Shown: one piece after another, positions 7,961 through 15,744 of the stretch
How positions within the stretch are numbered: the first letter of the stretch is position 1
How the letters are laid out: every line of letters begins with the position of its first letter
NCBI RefSeq assembly: GCF_000739615.1
Contig: NZ_BATP01000046.1
Coordinates: 1 to 35,120 of the forward strand
Reading direction: 5' to 3'
Source: Haloferula sp. BvORR071
Lineage (GTDB): Bacteria > Verrucomicrobiota > Verrucomicrobiia > Verrucomicrobiales > Akkermansiaceae
Length of the DNA: 35,120 nucleotides
Translations under genes and position numbers: made by a program
The notes under the pieces: model-generated
Seen by the model: the letters and a program-made list of their open reading frames with translations, nothing else
The model's database searches: none
Told to the model about the DNA's origin: nothing

Positions 7961-8548
7961 TCACTCGTGCGTCCAGAACACCAACTCATTCCGCACCTCC
8001 GCTTCACCGGAGTCCACCTGCTTCCATGAAAACCGGGCGCACAAATGCGGCTGCTTCACATACCCGCGCTTGGTCCAGAAGACGTCGTTCGGCCGGTAGT
8101 CCACCGGACATAGCGGATGATCCTTCGACCGGATCACCGAGCAGAAGCAGGTCTTTTGTAAGCCAAGCTCCCGCGCGTGTTCTTCGCGTCCGTCGAAGAA
8201 GCGGTGGCCGATGCCCTTGCCGCGCCATGCGCGGTCTAACACCGACTCGCCGCAATAGAACCATTCGCCCGGCGCGAGATCGGCGGCGATGAAGGGTGCT
8301 TGGAAGGATTCATCCGCCTCCGCCAGCGGCAGACCCGTGGAGACGCCCACGATCTTCCCGTCGCCAAAGGCCAGCACGAAGACACTGCGCGGGCATTCGC
8401 CGTAGTGGCCAAGATATTCGCGCTCGGATTGGATGCTGCCCTCGTAGAGGTAGGGGAACTCGCGGAACACGGAGATCCGCAGCCGTGCCGCATCCTCCAG
8501 ATAGTCCAGCACGCCTGCTCCCGTGACCCGGCGGATCTCGATGCCCAT
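7961..8548 (-). CDS. GNAT-family N-acetyltransferase
   Basis: From ATG 8548 (MGIEIRRVTGAG) the protein is 195 residues, the normal size for a single GNAT domain. Longer starts would run into the oppositely oriented secreted gene. The acetyl-CoA pyrophosphate loop is visible as RAWRGKGIGHRFFDGREEHA (about 107-126), matching the R/Q-x-x-G-x-G/A pattern. The preceding strand FYCGESVLD and following strand KTCFCSVIR fit the fold, and FREFPYLYEG near residue 28 is the usual N-terminal acceptor-side helix. The acceptor substrate cannot be told. There is no operon partner. Confidence 0.88.
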   Translation of the reverse strand: MGIEIRRVTGAGVLDYLEDAARLRISVFREFPYLYEGSIQSEREYLGHYGECPRSVFVLAFGDGKIVGVSTGLPLAEADESFQAPFIAADLAPGEWFYCGESVLDRAWRGKGIGHRFFDGREEHARELGLQKTCFCSVIRSKDHPLCPVDYRPNDVFWTKRGYVKQPHLCARFSWKQVDSGEAEVRNELVFWTHE

Positions 8549-8672
8549 GCACGAGACTGGCGATAATCCCGTCCGCTCGGCAAGCGCGCTCAACCAACAG
8601 GGGGCATAGAAATCCGTGTTACTTCCCTCCCTCCAGGACATGGTAAGATGAATCACCCGTCTCCGCTTCCTG

Positions 8673-11063
8673 ATGAATTGCCGCACCGCCATCGTCCTGC
8701 TTGCCACCGCGACCGCTTTGCTCGCGGAGCCCGTCCAGCTCTCCGGCATCTATCCCAGCCTCGCCACCTTCAATGAGGAGGGCGAGTGCGGCACCGGTGC
8801 CGTGGTTCCCTGGGCCGGGCGGCTCTGGGTAGTGAGCTATGCCCCCCATGCTCCGAAGGGCTCCACCGACAAGCTCTACGAGATCACCCCTGATCTCCAG
8901 CAGATCGTGCGCGAGGAAAGCATCGGCGGCACGCCGGCGAACCGCATGATCCACAAGGAGAGCAAGCAGCTCTTCATCGGCCCCTATGCGATCGGTGGCG
9001 ATGGCCAATTACGCTCCATCCCGTACTCCGCGATGTTCGGGCGGCCGACTGGCAATGCCCGCCACCTCAGGGATCCCGCTGGCAAGATCTACTACGCCAC
9101 GATGGAGGAGGGGATCTACGAGGTGGACGTGAAGACCCTCACCGTCACCGAACTCTGGCGCGATGAGCAGCTCAAGGGCGGGCGCAAGGCGGATCTACCC
9201 GGTTATCACGGCAAGGGCTTCTACTCCGGCCAAGGCCGCCTGATCTACGCCAATAACGGCGACCACGCCGCCGAAGCCACCACCAATCCCGAAATCCCCT
9301 CCGGGGTTCTCGCCGAGTGGGATGGCAAGGCCAAGGCCTGGACCGTCGTCCGCCGCAATCAGTTCACCGAGGTCACCGGCCCCGGTGGCATCGAGGGCAA
9401 TCCCGCGCCGGACAGCGACCCGGTCTGGTCGATCGGCTGGGATTATCGCTCTCTTATCCTCGCCTGCCTGCACGGCGGCCAGTGGCATTTCTGGCGCTTG
9501 CCGAAGGGTTCTCATTCCTACGATGGCGCGCACGGCTGGAATACCGAGTGGCCGCGCATCCGCGACGTCGGGGAGAAGGACTATCTCATGACCATGCACG
9601 GCACCTTCTGGAATTTCCCGAAGGACTTCACGCCGGCTCATTCCGCGGGCATCACGCCGCGCTCGAATTACCTCAAGGTCGTCGGTGACTTCTGCCGCTG
9701 GAACGATCGCTTGGTCTTCGGCTGCGACGACACCGCGAAGTCGGAGTTCCTGAACAAGCGCAAGGCCAAGGGCGAGATCGCCGCTCCGCAGTCGCAATCC
9801 AATCTGTGGTTCACCACTCCCGCGCAGCTCGATCAACTCGGCCCCGCCATTGGTCGCGGCGCGGTCTGGAGCAAGGATGCCGTGGAAGCTGGCAAGCCAT
9901 CGGACGCCTATCTTCTCTCCGGCTATGAGCGCAAGAGCCTGCACCTGTCCCGGGCTTCCGCGGCCAGCCCTGCCACCATCTCGGTTGAGGTTGACGAAGC
10001 GGGCGATGGAACTTGGAAGAAGGCCCGGGAGATCCAGCTCGAAGGGCTTTACCAGTGGACGGATCTCTCCGATCTGAAAGGGGCTTGGGTCCGTTTGGTG
10101 TCGAGCCTTCCCCTCGAGGGCACCACCGCTCTCTTCCAATATTCCAACGCGGATACCCGCAGCGACTCTGCGGACGAAATCTTCAAGGGCCTGGCATCGG
10201 CCAGTGATTCCGCCGTCGACGGTGGCTTGGTCCGGTCCTTGGGCGGTAACAAACGCAGGCTCGGTCTCCTTCCTACGAATGCCAGCGACGCCACCAGCGC
10301 CTACGAACTCACCGCTGATCTCAAGCTGGCCAAATCAGCCGACCCCGCCCTCGCCGGAGACCTGCGTGAAAATACGGCCATCCCCAAGGCGGTCCTCACC
10401 CGCGATGAGGCCTCGCTCATCTATACCGACGACAAGGGCAAGCGCTGGCGTCTGCCGCTGGGTCCGGCGAATGCCACGAGCCCGCTGGGCGATCTGCGTG
10501 TCTGCCGCGAGGTGGCGACCGAGCGCGATCTCTTCCATGCCGGTGGCACCTTCTACGAGCTGCCTGCCGAAAATGCCGGCGGCTTCGCAAAGGCCCGCGC
10601 CATCGCGACCAGTGATCGCCTCGTCCACGATTTCTGCTCCTTCCGCGGGCTCTTCATCATGACCGGTGTCGCGGCGGGGCAGGGGAGTGGCAATCCGCAC
10701 ATCATCCGTTCCGATGATGGCAAGGCGGCCCTCTGGGCTGGCGCCATCGATGACCTTTGGCAGATCGGCAAGCCGCGCGGCAAAGGCGGCCCGTGGAACA
10801 ACACCGCGGTCAAGGCAGGCCAAGCTTCCGATCCCTATCTCATGACCGGCTTCGACCATAAGTCGCTCGAGCTTTCCTCCGACCGGCCCGCGACCCTTAC
10901 CGCGGAGGTGGACCTCACCGGCACCGGCCAGTGGGTTCCCTATCGCTCCTTTGAGGTCAAGGACAGGGCGACCTGTGAGTTTCCCGCCGCCTTCCAAGCC
11001 TACTGGATCCGCTTCACCTGCGATCACGACGCCACAGTGGGTGCTCAGCTCACCTACCGGTGA
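8673..11063 (+). CDS. Large secreted protein with a duplicated C-terminal module, function unknown
   Basis: A 796-residue protein from ATG 8673 with a signal peptide (MNCRTAIVLLATATALLAEPV). The first part (about 20-370) reads like a beta-propeller: repeated WxVSY, LYEITPD, IYYATMEEGIYEVD and VLAEWDGKAKAW strand pairs. From about 345 on, a module occurs twice. Copy 1 has VVGDFCRWNDRLVFG, then GRGAVW, KPSDAYLLSGYERKSLHLS. Copy 2, from about 660, has LVHDFCSFRGLFIMTG, then GKGGPW, ASDPYLMTGFDHKSLELS, and ends at the C-terminus. The repeated part may be a carbohydrate-binding or jelly-roll fold. No family name is recognised. The gene stands alone, divergent from the acetyltransferase. Confidence 0.82.
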   Translation: MNCRTAIVLLATATALLAEPVQLSGIYPSLATFNEEGECGTGAVVPWAGRLWVVSYAPHAPKGSTDKLYEITPDLQQIVREESIGGTPANRMIHKESKQLFIGPYAIGGDGQLRSIPYSAMFGRPTGNARHLRDPAGKIYYATMEEGIYEVDVKTLTVTELWRDEQLKGGRKADLPGYHGKGFYSGQGRLIYANNGDHAAEATTNPEIPSGVLAEWDGKAKAWTVVRRNQFTEVTGPGGIEGNPAPDSDPVWSIGWDYRSLILACLHGGQWHFWRLPKGSHSYDGAHGWNTEWPRIRDVGEKDYLMTMHGTFWNFPKDFTPAHSAGITPRSNYLKVVGDFCRWNDRLVFGCDDTAKSEFLNKRKAKGEIAAPQSQSNLWFTTPAQLDQLGPAIGRGAVWSKDAVEAGKPSDAYLLSGYERKSLHLSRASAASPATISVEVDEAGDGTWKKAREIQLEGLYQWTDLSDLKGAWVRLVSSLPLEGTTALFQYSNADTRSDSADEIFKGLASASDSAVDGGLVRSLGGNKRRLGLLPTNASDATSAYELTADLKLAKSADPALAGDLRENTAIPKAVLTRDEASLIYTDDKGKRWRLPLGPANATSPLGDLRVCREVATERDLFHAGGTFYELPAENAGGFAKARAIATSDRLVHDFCSFRGLFIMTGVAAGQGSGNPHIIRSDDGKAALWAGAIDDLWQIGKPRGKGGPWNNTAVKAGQASDPYLMTGFDHKSLELSSDRPATLTAEVDLTGTGQWVPYRSFEVKDRATCEFPAAFQAYWIRFTCDHDATVGAQLTYR

Positions 11064-11125
11064 GGGACCTACTCAGGCGTGTTACGTAAATCCACCTGCC
11101 AACTACCATACAACCTTTGGCCATC

Positions 11126-11150
11126 TCGTGACATCTTCCTTATGTCATGA
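11126..11150. other. Hairpin downstream of the large secreted protein gene
   Basis: TCGTGACAT (11126-11134) pairs with ATGTCATGA (11142-11150), including one G-T pair, around a seven-base loop. It is the first of four inverted repeats between 11126 and 11252 (also 11153-11166 and the perfect palindrome GGTCGCGCGACC at 11178-11189). No T-run follows. It may be a transcript end for the gene stopping at 11063. Confidence 0.35.
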
Positions 11151-11222
11151 GCGAGTCACGCGACTCTCACCCAGAGGGGTCGCGCGACCAAATCCGGTGG
11201 TTTCCCGTATGCCCTGCGGGAG

Positions 11223-11252
11223 GAGCCCCTGGACCTGCGGGTCCGGGGGCTC
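11223..11252 (-). terminator. GC-rich hairpin ending the iron permease family gene
   Basis: A stem of about 13 pairs, GAGCCCCTGGACC (11223-11235) with GGTCCGGGGGCTC (11240-11252) including one T-G pair, around a TGCG loop. It begins immediately after the stop codon of the minus-strand gene ending at 11253. There is no T-run, so termination strength is uncertain. Convergent transcription from the left would also meet it. Confidence 0.55.
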
Positions 11253-11663
11253 TCAGCCTTCGGTCTTGCCGTCCGGGGCGTCCGTCGTTTTTTCCTGCTC
11301 CGCCTCCGCGAGCTTGATGAATTCCTCGCGGACTTTCTCGATTTCCTCCTCCGAGAGGTCTTCAAGGTTCAGTAGCGAATTGTTTGCGCTCTTCTGCACC
11401 TTGATCAGTTCATCCAGCTTGATTTGCAGGGCTTCCGAATCGCGGTTCTGCGAGTTCTGGATCAGGAAGACCATCAGGAAGGTCACGATCGTGGTGCTGG
11501 TATTGACCATCAATTGCCAGGTATCGCTGAAGCCAAACAGCGGGCCTGAAGCGGCCCAGATGACGATTAGCGCAATCGCCGTCAGGAAGGTGGCCGGTCG
11601 CCCGGCATAGTGCGCCGTCTTCTTCGCAAACTTCCCGAACCATGACGAGCTGTCAGTCCTCAT
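11253..11663 (-). CDS. Low-affinity iron permease family membrane protein
   Basis: A 136-residue protein matching the short bacterial form of the low-affinity iron permease family (PF04120). The hallmark is visible: two transmembrane helices (about 24-45 FLTAIALIVIWAASGPLFG and 48-68 TWQLMVNTSTTIVTFLMVFLI) followed by IQNSQNRDSEALQIKLDELI. The C-terminus is a charged, Glu-rich helical tail (LSEEEIEKVREEFIKLAEAEQ). Although the family is named after yeast Fet4, iron transport by the short bacterial members is not established. The gene stands alone, with a hairpin directly after its stop. Confidence 0.88.
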   Translation of the reverse strand: MRTDSSSWFGKFAKKTAHYAGRPATFLTAIALIVIWAASGPLFGFSDTWQLMVNTSTTIVTFLMVFLIQNSQNRDSEALQIKLDELIKVQKSANNSLLNLEDLSEEEIEKVREEFIKLAEAEQEKTTDAPDGKTEG

Positions 11664-11744
11664 CCCGGGAATCTAACGCCATTCCCGCCGTCTGCCACTT
11701 TCAGGACGCCTTTCCCGAAATCTGAAGTCTGAAACCTGGCAAAC

Positions 11745-12218
11745 TTACTCTCCCCTCAAATGTTTCAGGCATTCCGCAATTGCTGGGAGCAGCAGTGGTA
11801 AACACTCCCCGATCGCCTTCGGATTCCCCGGCAAATTCACGATCAGGGTCTGGCCCCGCGTCCCCGCCGTGGATCGCGACAGGATCGCCGTAGGCACCTT
11901 GGCAAAACTCTGCATCCGCATCACCTCGCCGAAACCCGGCAGCTCGCGCTCTAGCACGGCCCGCGTTGCCTCCGGCGTCACATCGCGCGGCGAGGGACCA
12001 GTGCCGCCGGTGGTCACCACCAGATCGCAGCGATCCTCATCCGCCAGTTGCTTCAAGAGTACCTCGATCTCCTCGCGCTCGTCTGGCATCACGATCCGCA
12101 GCCATTCGATTTCGCCCGCCTGAGCTTCGCCCAGGATCCGCTCGATCTCCGGTCCACTGCGATCCTCGTAGATCCCCTTGCTCGCCCGGTCGCTCAGGGT
12201 CAGCCGCGCCACTTTCAT
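11745..12218 (-). CDS. mog: Molybdopterin adenylyltransferase, MogA/MoaB family
   Basis: 157 residues, one MoCF-biosynthesis domain. The family adenylates molybdopterin before molybdate insertion by MoeA. Key motifs are LTLSDRASKGIYEDRSGP (about 7-24), the MPT/nucleotide loop TTGGTGPSPRDVTPEAT (69-85) and AGTRGQTLIVNLPGNP (about 118-133). These favour the MogA function, although MogA and MoaB paralogues are hard to separate by eye. AAGGAG overlapping the moaC stop forms a good ribosome-binding site ten bases before the ATG. It is the last gene of the minus-strand cofactor operon, seven bases after moaC. Confidence 0.92.
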   Translation of the reverse strand: MKVARLTLSDRASKGIYEDRSGPEIERILGEAQAGEIEWLRIVMPDEREEIEVLLKQLADEDRCDLVVTTGGTGPSPRDVTPEATRAVLERELPGFGEVMRMQSFAKVPTAILSRSTAGTRGQTLIVNLPGNPKAIGECLPLLLPAIAECLKHLRGE

Positions 12219-12225
12219 CGTCGCT

Positions 12226-12678
12226 TCACTCCTTGATCTTTTCCGTCACGCGGATGCCACCGATGACCATGCCTTTGTCCACCGCCTTGCACATGTCGTA
12301 GATCGTCAGCCCCGCGACCGACACCGCGGTCAGAGCTTCCATCTCCACTCCAGTCTTCGCAGAGGTGCTCGAGACCGCGCGGATCGCCACGCCATCGTCC
12401 AGCACTTCGAAATCCACATCCACGCTGTCGAGCGGCAGCCCGTGGCACAGCGGGATCAACTCATCCGTCCGCTTCGCCGCCTGAATCGCCGCGATCCGCG
12501 CCACCGTCAGCACATCGCCCTTCGGCAGTGCCTTGTCGCGCAGCGCCTGAACCGTCGTCGGCGCGCACTGCACGAATCCCTCTGCCACAGCGCGCCGCCG
12601 TTGCACCGGCTTCGCGCCGACATCCACCATGCGCGCCGTACCATCGGCATCCAAATGCGAAAACTCGGGAGAGGACAT
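12226..12678 (-). CDS. moaC: Cyclic pyranopterin monophosphate synthase MoaC
   Basis: 150 residues, full length for MoaC. It converts the MoaA product (3',8-cyclo-GTP) into cyclic pyranopterin monophosphate. Family landmarks are [19 protein letters not shown] at the start, [21 protein letters not shown] in the middle (usually LCHPLPL; here Pro is replaced by Gly) and [22 protein letters not shown] with the catalytic-site residues, followed by the conserved Lys-Asp-Lys (VDKG). It lies between the unknown 143-residue gene and mog with gaps of 11 and 7 bases. No moaA is in this window, so the first step must be encoded elsewhere. Confidence 0.96.
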   Translation of the reverse strand: MSSPEFSHLDADGTARMVDVGAKPVQRRRAVAEGFVQCAPTTVQALRDKALPKGDVLTVARIAAIQAAKRTDELIPLCHGLPLDSVDVDFEVLDDGVAIRAVSSTSAKTGVEMEALTAVSVAGLTIYDMCKAVDKGMVIGGIRVTEKIKE

Positions 12679-12689
12679 GCTTCTGAGGG

Positions 12690-13121
12690 TTAGACCTGTG
12701 CTTCCAAGGCCTCGCGGGAGAAGGTTGAGAAAACTTGCTTCGGGGGGAGTACCAAAAGCGATTCGGGATAGTAGTCGAAACTCACGGAAAATGGGCGGTG
12801 TGCCGTCTGAATTGCCTCAAGGGCCGCTGCGAGAGCCGTAAAGGGTGCAACCCGGGCTTTTGGCACGATCGTGATCCAAGGAATCTGGTCGACATATCGA
12901 TAGCCGCTGAAGTCAGCATCGGCACCGTGACCTTCCGTAAATGATCCATGGCGACCGAGGACCGCTGCTAGATGATCGAATAAGAGGTCGTACTCAGCAT
13001 CGGGAATCACCCCGTTCTCGCCGTCGCCGTGCTCAAGGCAGAAGCTGGAGCCGATCTGCTCGATCTTACCCGAGTCCGCCTTCTTGTAGTCGAAATCCTT
13101 CATCACGATTCGCTGCGCCAT
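12690..13121 (-). CDS. Unknown protein embedded in the molybdenum-cofactor operon
   Basis: A 143-residue soluble protein from ATG 13121 ([10 protein letters not shown]), five bases after the moeA stop and eleven before moaC. A longer frame exists upstream but runs under moeA. It looks globular: [28 protein letters not shown], then [17 protein letters not shown], then a helix [15 protein letters not shown] and the C-terminal [20 protein letters not shown]. There is no signal peptide or membrane helix. No family is recognised. The tight spacing makes co-expression with moeA and moaC very likely, but that does not prove a role in cofactor synthesis. Confidence 0.75.
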   Translation of the reverse strand: MAQRIVMKDFDYKKADSGKIEQIGSSFCLEHGDGENGVIPDAEYDLLFDHLAAVLGRHGSFTEGHGADADFSGYRYVDQIPWITIVPKARVAPFTALAAALEAIQTAHRPFSVSFDYYPESLLVLPPKQVFSTFSREALEAQV

Positions 13122-13126
13122 TGTGA

Positions 13127-14299
13127 TCAACCGCTCACCAGCAGCAGCGTCTTCGCCACACCCTCCACAGGGGAGCCCGGATTGACAAGCACCAGCGCGT
13201 TCGTCCGCTGCAGCGAAAACGTATCCCCGGAGGTCGACCATCGCTGCGGCTTTGCCACAAGCCTGCCCGCCTCCGCTTCCACCCGCGTCGGCCAATAGGT
13301 CTCCCGCGGATCCGGCTTCAGCGCCTCTCCCGCTGCCAGGGGCAAGTCCACCCAATCCCACGCCACGGGACCACCGGCCAGCAGCTCCAGCACCAGCCGG
13401 ATCGCTACGTGGAAGCAGACGAAGTGCGACACCGGATTCCCCGGGATCACGAAGGCCACCTGCCGCTCCTTGGTCGCGAAGGTCAGCGGCTTGCCCGGCC
13501 GCAAGTTCACCTTGTCGAAGTGGATCGTGAAACCCAGTTCCCGTAGCACCCGCGCCCCGAAGTCATAGTCGCCCACGCTCGCCCCGCCTGAGATCAGGAG
13601 CAGATCGCAAGGTTCCTCGCACATCGCCGCCATGGCGGCCGGATCGTCCCCGCAGCGGGTGGAGTGCAGGACTGCCCCGCCATGGTCAGCCACCAGTGCG
13701 GCCAGCAGCGTTGAATTGGTGTCGCGGATCATGCCTTCCTTCGGCTGCTCCGCGGGCGCCACCAGCTCCTCGCCTGTCGCCACATGGTGGATCACCGGCA
13801 GCCGCGTCACCCGCGGTTCCACCGCCCCCACCTGCGCCAGCATCGCCAGCTCCGTGGCTCCCAGCCGCGTCCCGGCCGGCAGGATTACGGCTCCCACCTC
13901 CGCTTCCGAACCCTTTGGCCGGATGAAGCGGTTCTCCGGAAACTCCGCAATCCGCACCCGCTCCCCATCCCTCTGCACTAGTTCCTGCGGGATCACCCGC
14001 CCGCCACCCTCCGGCACCAGCGCCCCCGTGAAAATCCGCATCGCCTCCCCCACAGACAGCGCCCGTCCCGGCACCGCCCCTGCCTGAATCTCTCCGACCA
14101 CCGGAAATTCCCCGGGTACCGCCTCCCCGCCAATCACATAGCCATCCATCATCGCCCGGTCGCCGGAAGGATAACAGGCATCTGCCAAGACCTCTTCCGC
14201 CAGCACCCGCCCCCGCGCCTCAGCCAGTGGCACCGCCACTGCATTCAGCGGATGCACTGCCGCCGCTATCCGTGACCGCGCTTCCTCCAGTGAAATCAT
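13127..14299 (-). CDS. moeA: Molybdopterin molybdenumtransferase MoeA
   Basis: 390 residues from ATG 14299 (MISLEEARSRI), the normal size. MoeA inserts molybdate into adenylated molybdopterin. In order: the N-terminal domain with SGDRAMMDGYVI (about 45-56), EIQAGAVPGRALSVGEAMRIFTGA, the central MoCF domain with LISGGASVGDYDF, then FDKVNLRPGKPLTFA and VIPGNPVSHFVCF, and the C-terminal domain with RTNALVLVNPG. An upstream in-frame extension to 14344 adds a non-conserved leader and is less likely. It is followed five bases later by the unknown gene, then moaC and mog. Confidence 0.96.
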   Translation of the reverse strand: MISLEEARSRIAAAVHPLNAVAVPLAEARGRVLAEEVLADACYPSGDRAMMDGYVIGGEAVPGEFPVVGEIQAGAVPGRALSVGEAMRIFTGALVPEGGGRVIPQELVQRDGERVRIAEFPENRFIRPKGSEAEVGAVILPAGTRLGATELAMLAQVGAVEPRVTRLPVIHHVATGEELVAPAEQPKEGMIRDTNSTLLAALVADHGGAVLHSTRCGDDPAAMAAMCEEPCDLLLISGGASVGDYDFGARVLRELGFTIHFDKVNLRPGKPLTFATKERQVAFVIPGNPVSHFVCFHVAIRLVLELLAGGPVAWDWVDLPLAAGEALKPDPRETYWPTRVEAEAGRLVAKPQRWSTSGDTFSLQRTNALVLVNPGSPVEGVAKTLLLVSG

Positions 14300-14344
14300 G
14301 CCACCAGCTCTACAATCCGCACCAGCCCCCGGCAATCCCTTCAC

Positions 14345-14959
14345 TCACTTCTCCGCCGCAGGCTCGACTGCTCTGCCCGCATGCCCCGAGCCGCCTCCAA
14401 AGCTGTGGCCGCCGCCATCTTTCGACCCGGGAGCAGGGGAGCGCAGGGCTTCCATCTCCTTCCAAACCGCACTGTTTTCCGTGATGGTCTCCTTTGCCTC
14501 GCGCATGGCCTTGAGCGGCGCCTGATGCCACTCGCCGCCGATGACCATCACCCCGTCATCGGCCGGCGGAATGGTGCATACGAAGTCGAGCTGGTAGTGA
14601 TCGAGATCCGCGTTGGGAACGCTGAACTGAACGAGATGCTCCCTGACCTCGGAGCTCGCCGTGCCAAGTTCCACGCTGGGTCCCTTGAAGTGCTCGTCAT
14701 TGTTGCAAACCAGCCTCAGGCGCATTTCGGTTTTCGTGTCCCGGGGAAAGCCATGCTTGAAGTGCGACAGGAACACCGCGGGATTCAGCCGGATCGTGAA
14801 ATCCGTCATGCCATCATCGTCTTGCCGGACGGCCCACACTTCGGGAAAGCCCCGCTTTTCATCGAAGGTTTCGACAAGTGGCAGCATCGGGTTGATTCCG
14901 CGGGCCACCGGCGCTAGCAGGGTTCCGGCAATCAAAAGCAAGGCGGGGAGAATTCTCAT
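14345..14959 (-). CDS. Secreted protein of unknown function at the head of the cofactor operon
   Basis: From ATG 14959 (MRILPALLLIAGTLLAPVARG) this is 204 residues with a signal peptide. The mature part is beta-rich (FTIRLNPAVFLSHFKHGF, TEMRLRLVCNNDEHFKG, HYQLDFVCTIPPADDGVMVIGGEWHQ) and ends in a low-complexity Gly/Ser/His tail (GGGHSFGGGSGHAG). It ends 45 bases before moeA, so it may be the first gene of the same transcript. Secretion fits poorly with the cytoplasmic cofactor pathway, so the link may be positional only. No family is recognised. Confidence 0.7.
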   Translation of the reverse strand: MRILPALLLIAGTLLAPVARGINPMLPLVETFDEKRGFPEVWAVRQDDDGMTDFTIRLNPAVFLSHFKHGFPRDTKTEMRLRLVCNNDEHFKGPSVELGTASSEVREHLVQFSVPNADLDHYQLDFVCTIPPADDGVMVIGGEWHQAPLKAMREAKETITENSAVWKEMEALRSPAPGSKDGGGHSFGGGSGHAGRAVEPAAEK

Positions 14960-15077
14960 GGACGCAAGTAACTTCCTCCATGAAAAGCCGCCCGGCACCG
15001 CCACCGTCTCCACCAACAATCGCGAAGCGCACTTCGGTTTGAAAATTAGTGCTTAGTCATTAGTAGTTCCTGCATCG

Positions 15078-15308
15078 ATGACCCTCACCGTCCTCGCCTT
15101 CGCCCAAGCCCGCGATCATCTCGGCTCCAGCAGCCGCGAGATCGAGTTTGACCCTGCCGAGACGACGGGTGCCGTCGTGCAGCGCTTGCTTCCGGATGCC
15201 AATCTCAGCGACTGGCGCGTCGCCCTCGACTGCGAGTTCACCACCTGGGACGCGCCACTCGGCAATGCCCGTGAACTCGCCATCATCCCTCCCGTCTCCG
15301 GCGGCTGA
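15078..15308 (+). CDS. moaD: Molybdopterin synthase small subunit MoaD
   Basis: A 76-residue ubiquitin-like sulfur carrier. The C-terminus is the diagnostic Gly-Gly (IIPPVSGG), which is adenylated and thiocarboxylated to deliver sulfur to the MoaE active site. The start MTLTVLAFAQARDHLG and the strand LNARELAIIPP-like end (GNARELAIIPP) fit the beta-grasp fold. It is divergent from the minus-strand cofactor genes and ten bases before moaE, as is usual for the two synthase subunits. No ribosome-binding site is evident. Confidence 0.95.
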   Translation: MTLTVLAFAQARDHLGSSSREIEFDPAETTGAVVQRLLPDANLSDWRVALDCEFTTWDAPLGNARELAIIPPVSGG

Positions 15309-15318
15309 TCCAGACAAC

Positions 15319-15696
15319 ATGCAAGTCACCATCGATTTCACCCCGGATCCGATCCTCGTGCCCGCGGAGCACCTCCCTTCATGGGAAATCGGCGCCGCCG
15401 TCGAGTTTCGCGGCATTGTCCGCGAAATGGAGCAGGGTAATCCCCTTAGCGGTCTCTTCTACGAGGCCTACGAGCCGATGGCCCGCCGTGTCCTCGAAAG
15501 GCACTTCGCTGAGCTCGCTGCGCTCCACCCTTGCGCCGCCGTCCACTTCATCCACCGCACCGGCTGGGTCCCCGTGGGGGAGGCCTCGCTCTTCATCCGC
15601 GTCCTCAGCGCCCACCGCGGGCAGGCCCTCTCCTTCCTGGCTGAGTCGATCGATCGCCTGAAGCAGGACGTCCCGATCTGGAAGCGCGTACAATAA
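15319..15696 (+). CDS. moaE: Molybdopterin synthase catalytic subunit MoaE
   Basis: 125 residues from ATG 15319 (MQVTIDFTPDPI). A longer frame begins inside moaD and is rejected. MoaE converts precursor Z to molybdopterin using sulfur from MoaD. Motifs are EFRGIVREMEQGNPLSGLFYEAYEPMA, the conserved HRTGWVPVGEASLFIRVLSAHR (HRxG and the later Arg contact the substrate) and IDRLKQDVPIWKR at the end, which carries the two active-site lysines in the K-x(6)-K arrangement. It forms a two-gene operon with moaD. Confidence 0.96.
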   Translation: MQVTIDFTPDPILVPAEHLPSWEIGAAVEFRGIVREMEQGNPLSGLFYEAYEPMARRVLERHFAELAALHPCAAVHFIHRTGWVPVGEASLFIRVLSAHRGQALSFLAESIDRLKQDVPIWKRVQ

Positions 15697-15724
15697 AAAA
15701 GCGCGGGGACATCCATCCCCGCGC
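15695..15724 (-). terminator. Strong intrinsic terminator for the minus-strand secreted gene
   Basis: GCGCGGGGA (15701-15709) pairs perfectly with TCCCCGCGC (15716-15724). On the minus strand the hairpin is followed by TTTTTT (15700-15695), the classic intrinsic terminator pattern, about 20 bases after the stop at 15745. For the convergent moaE transcript the same hairpin lacks a T-run but may also stop polymerase. Confidence 0.85.
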
Positions 15725-15744
15725 CGTGAATGATTGAGATTTCC

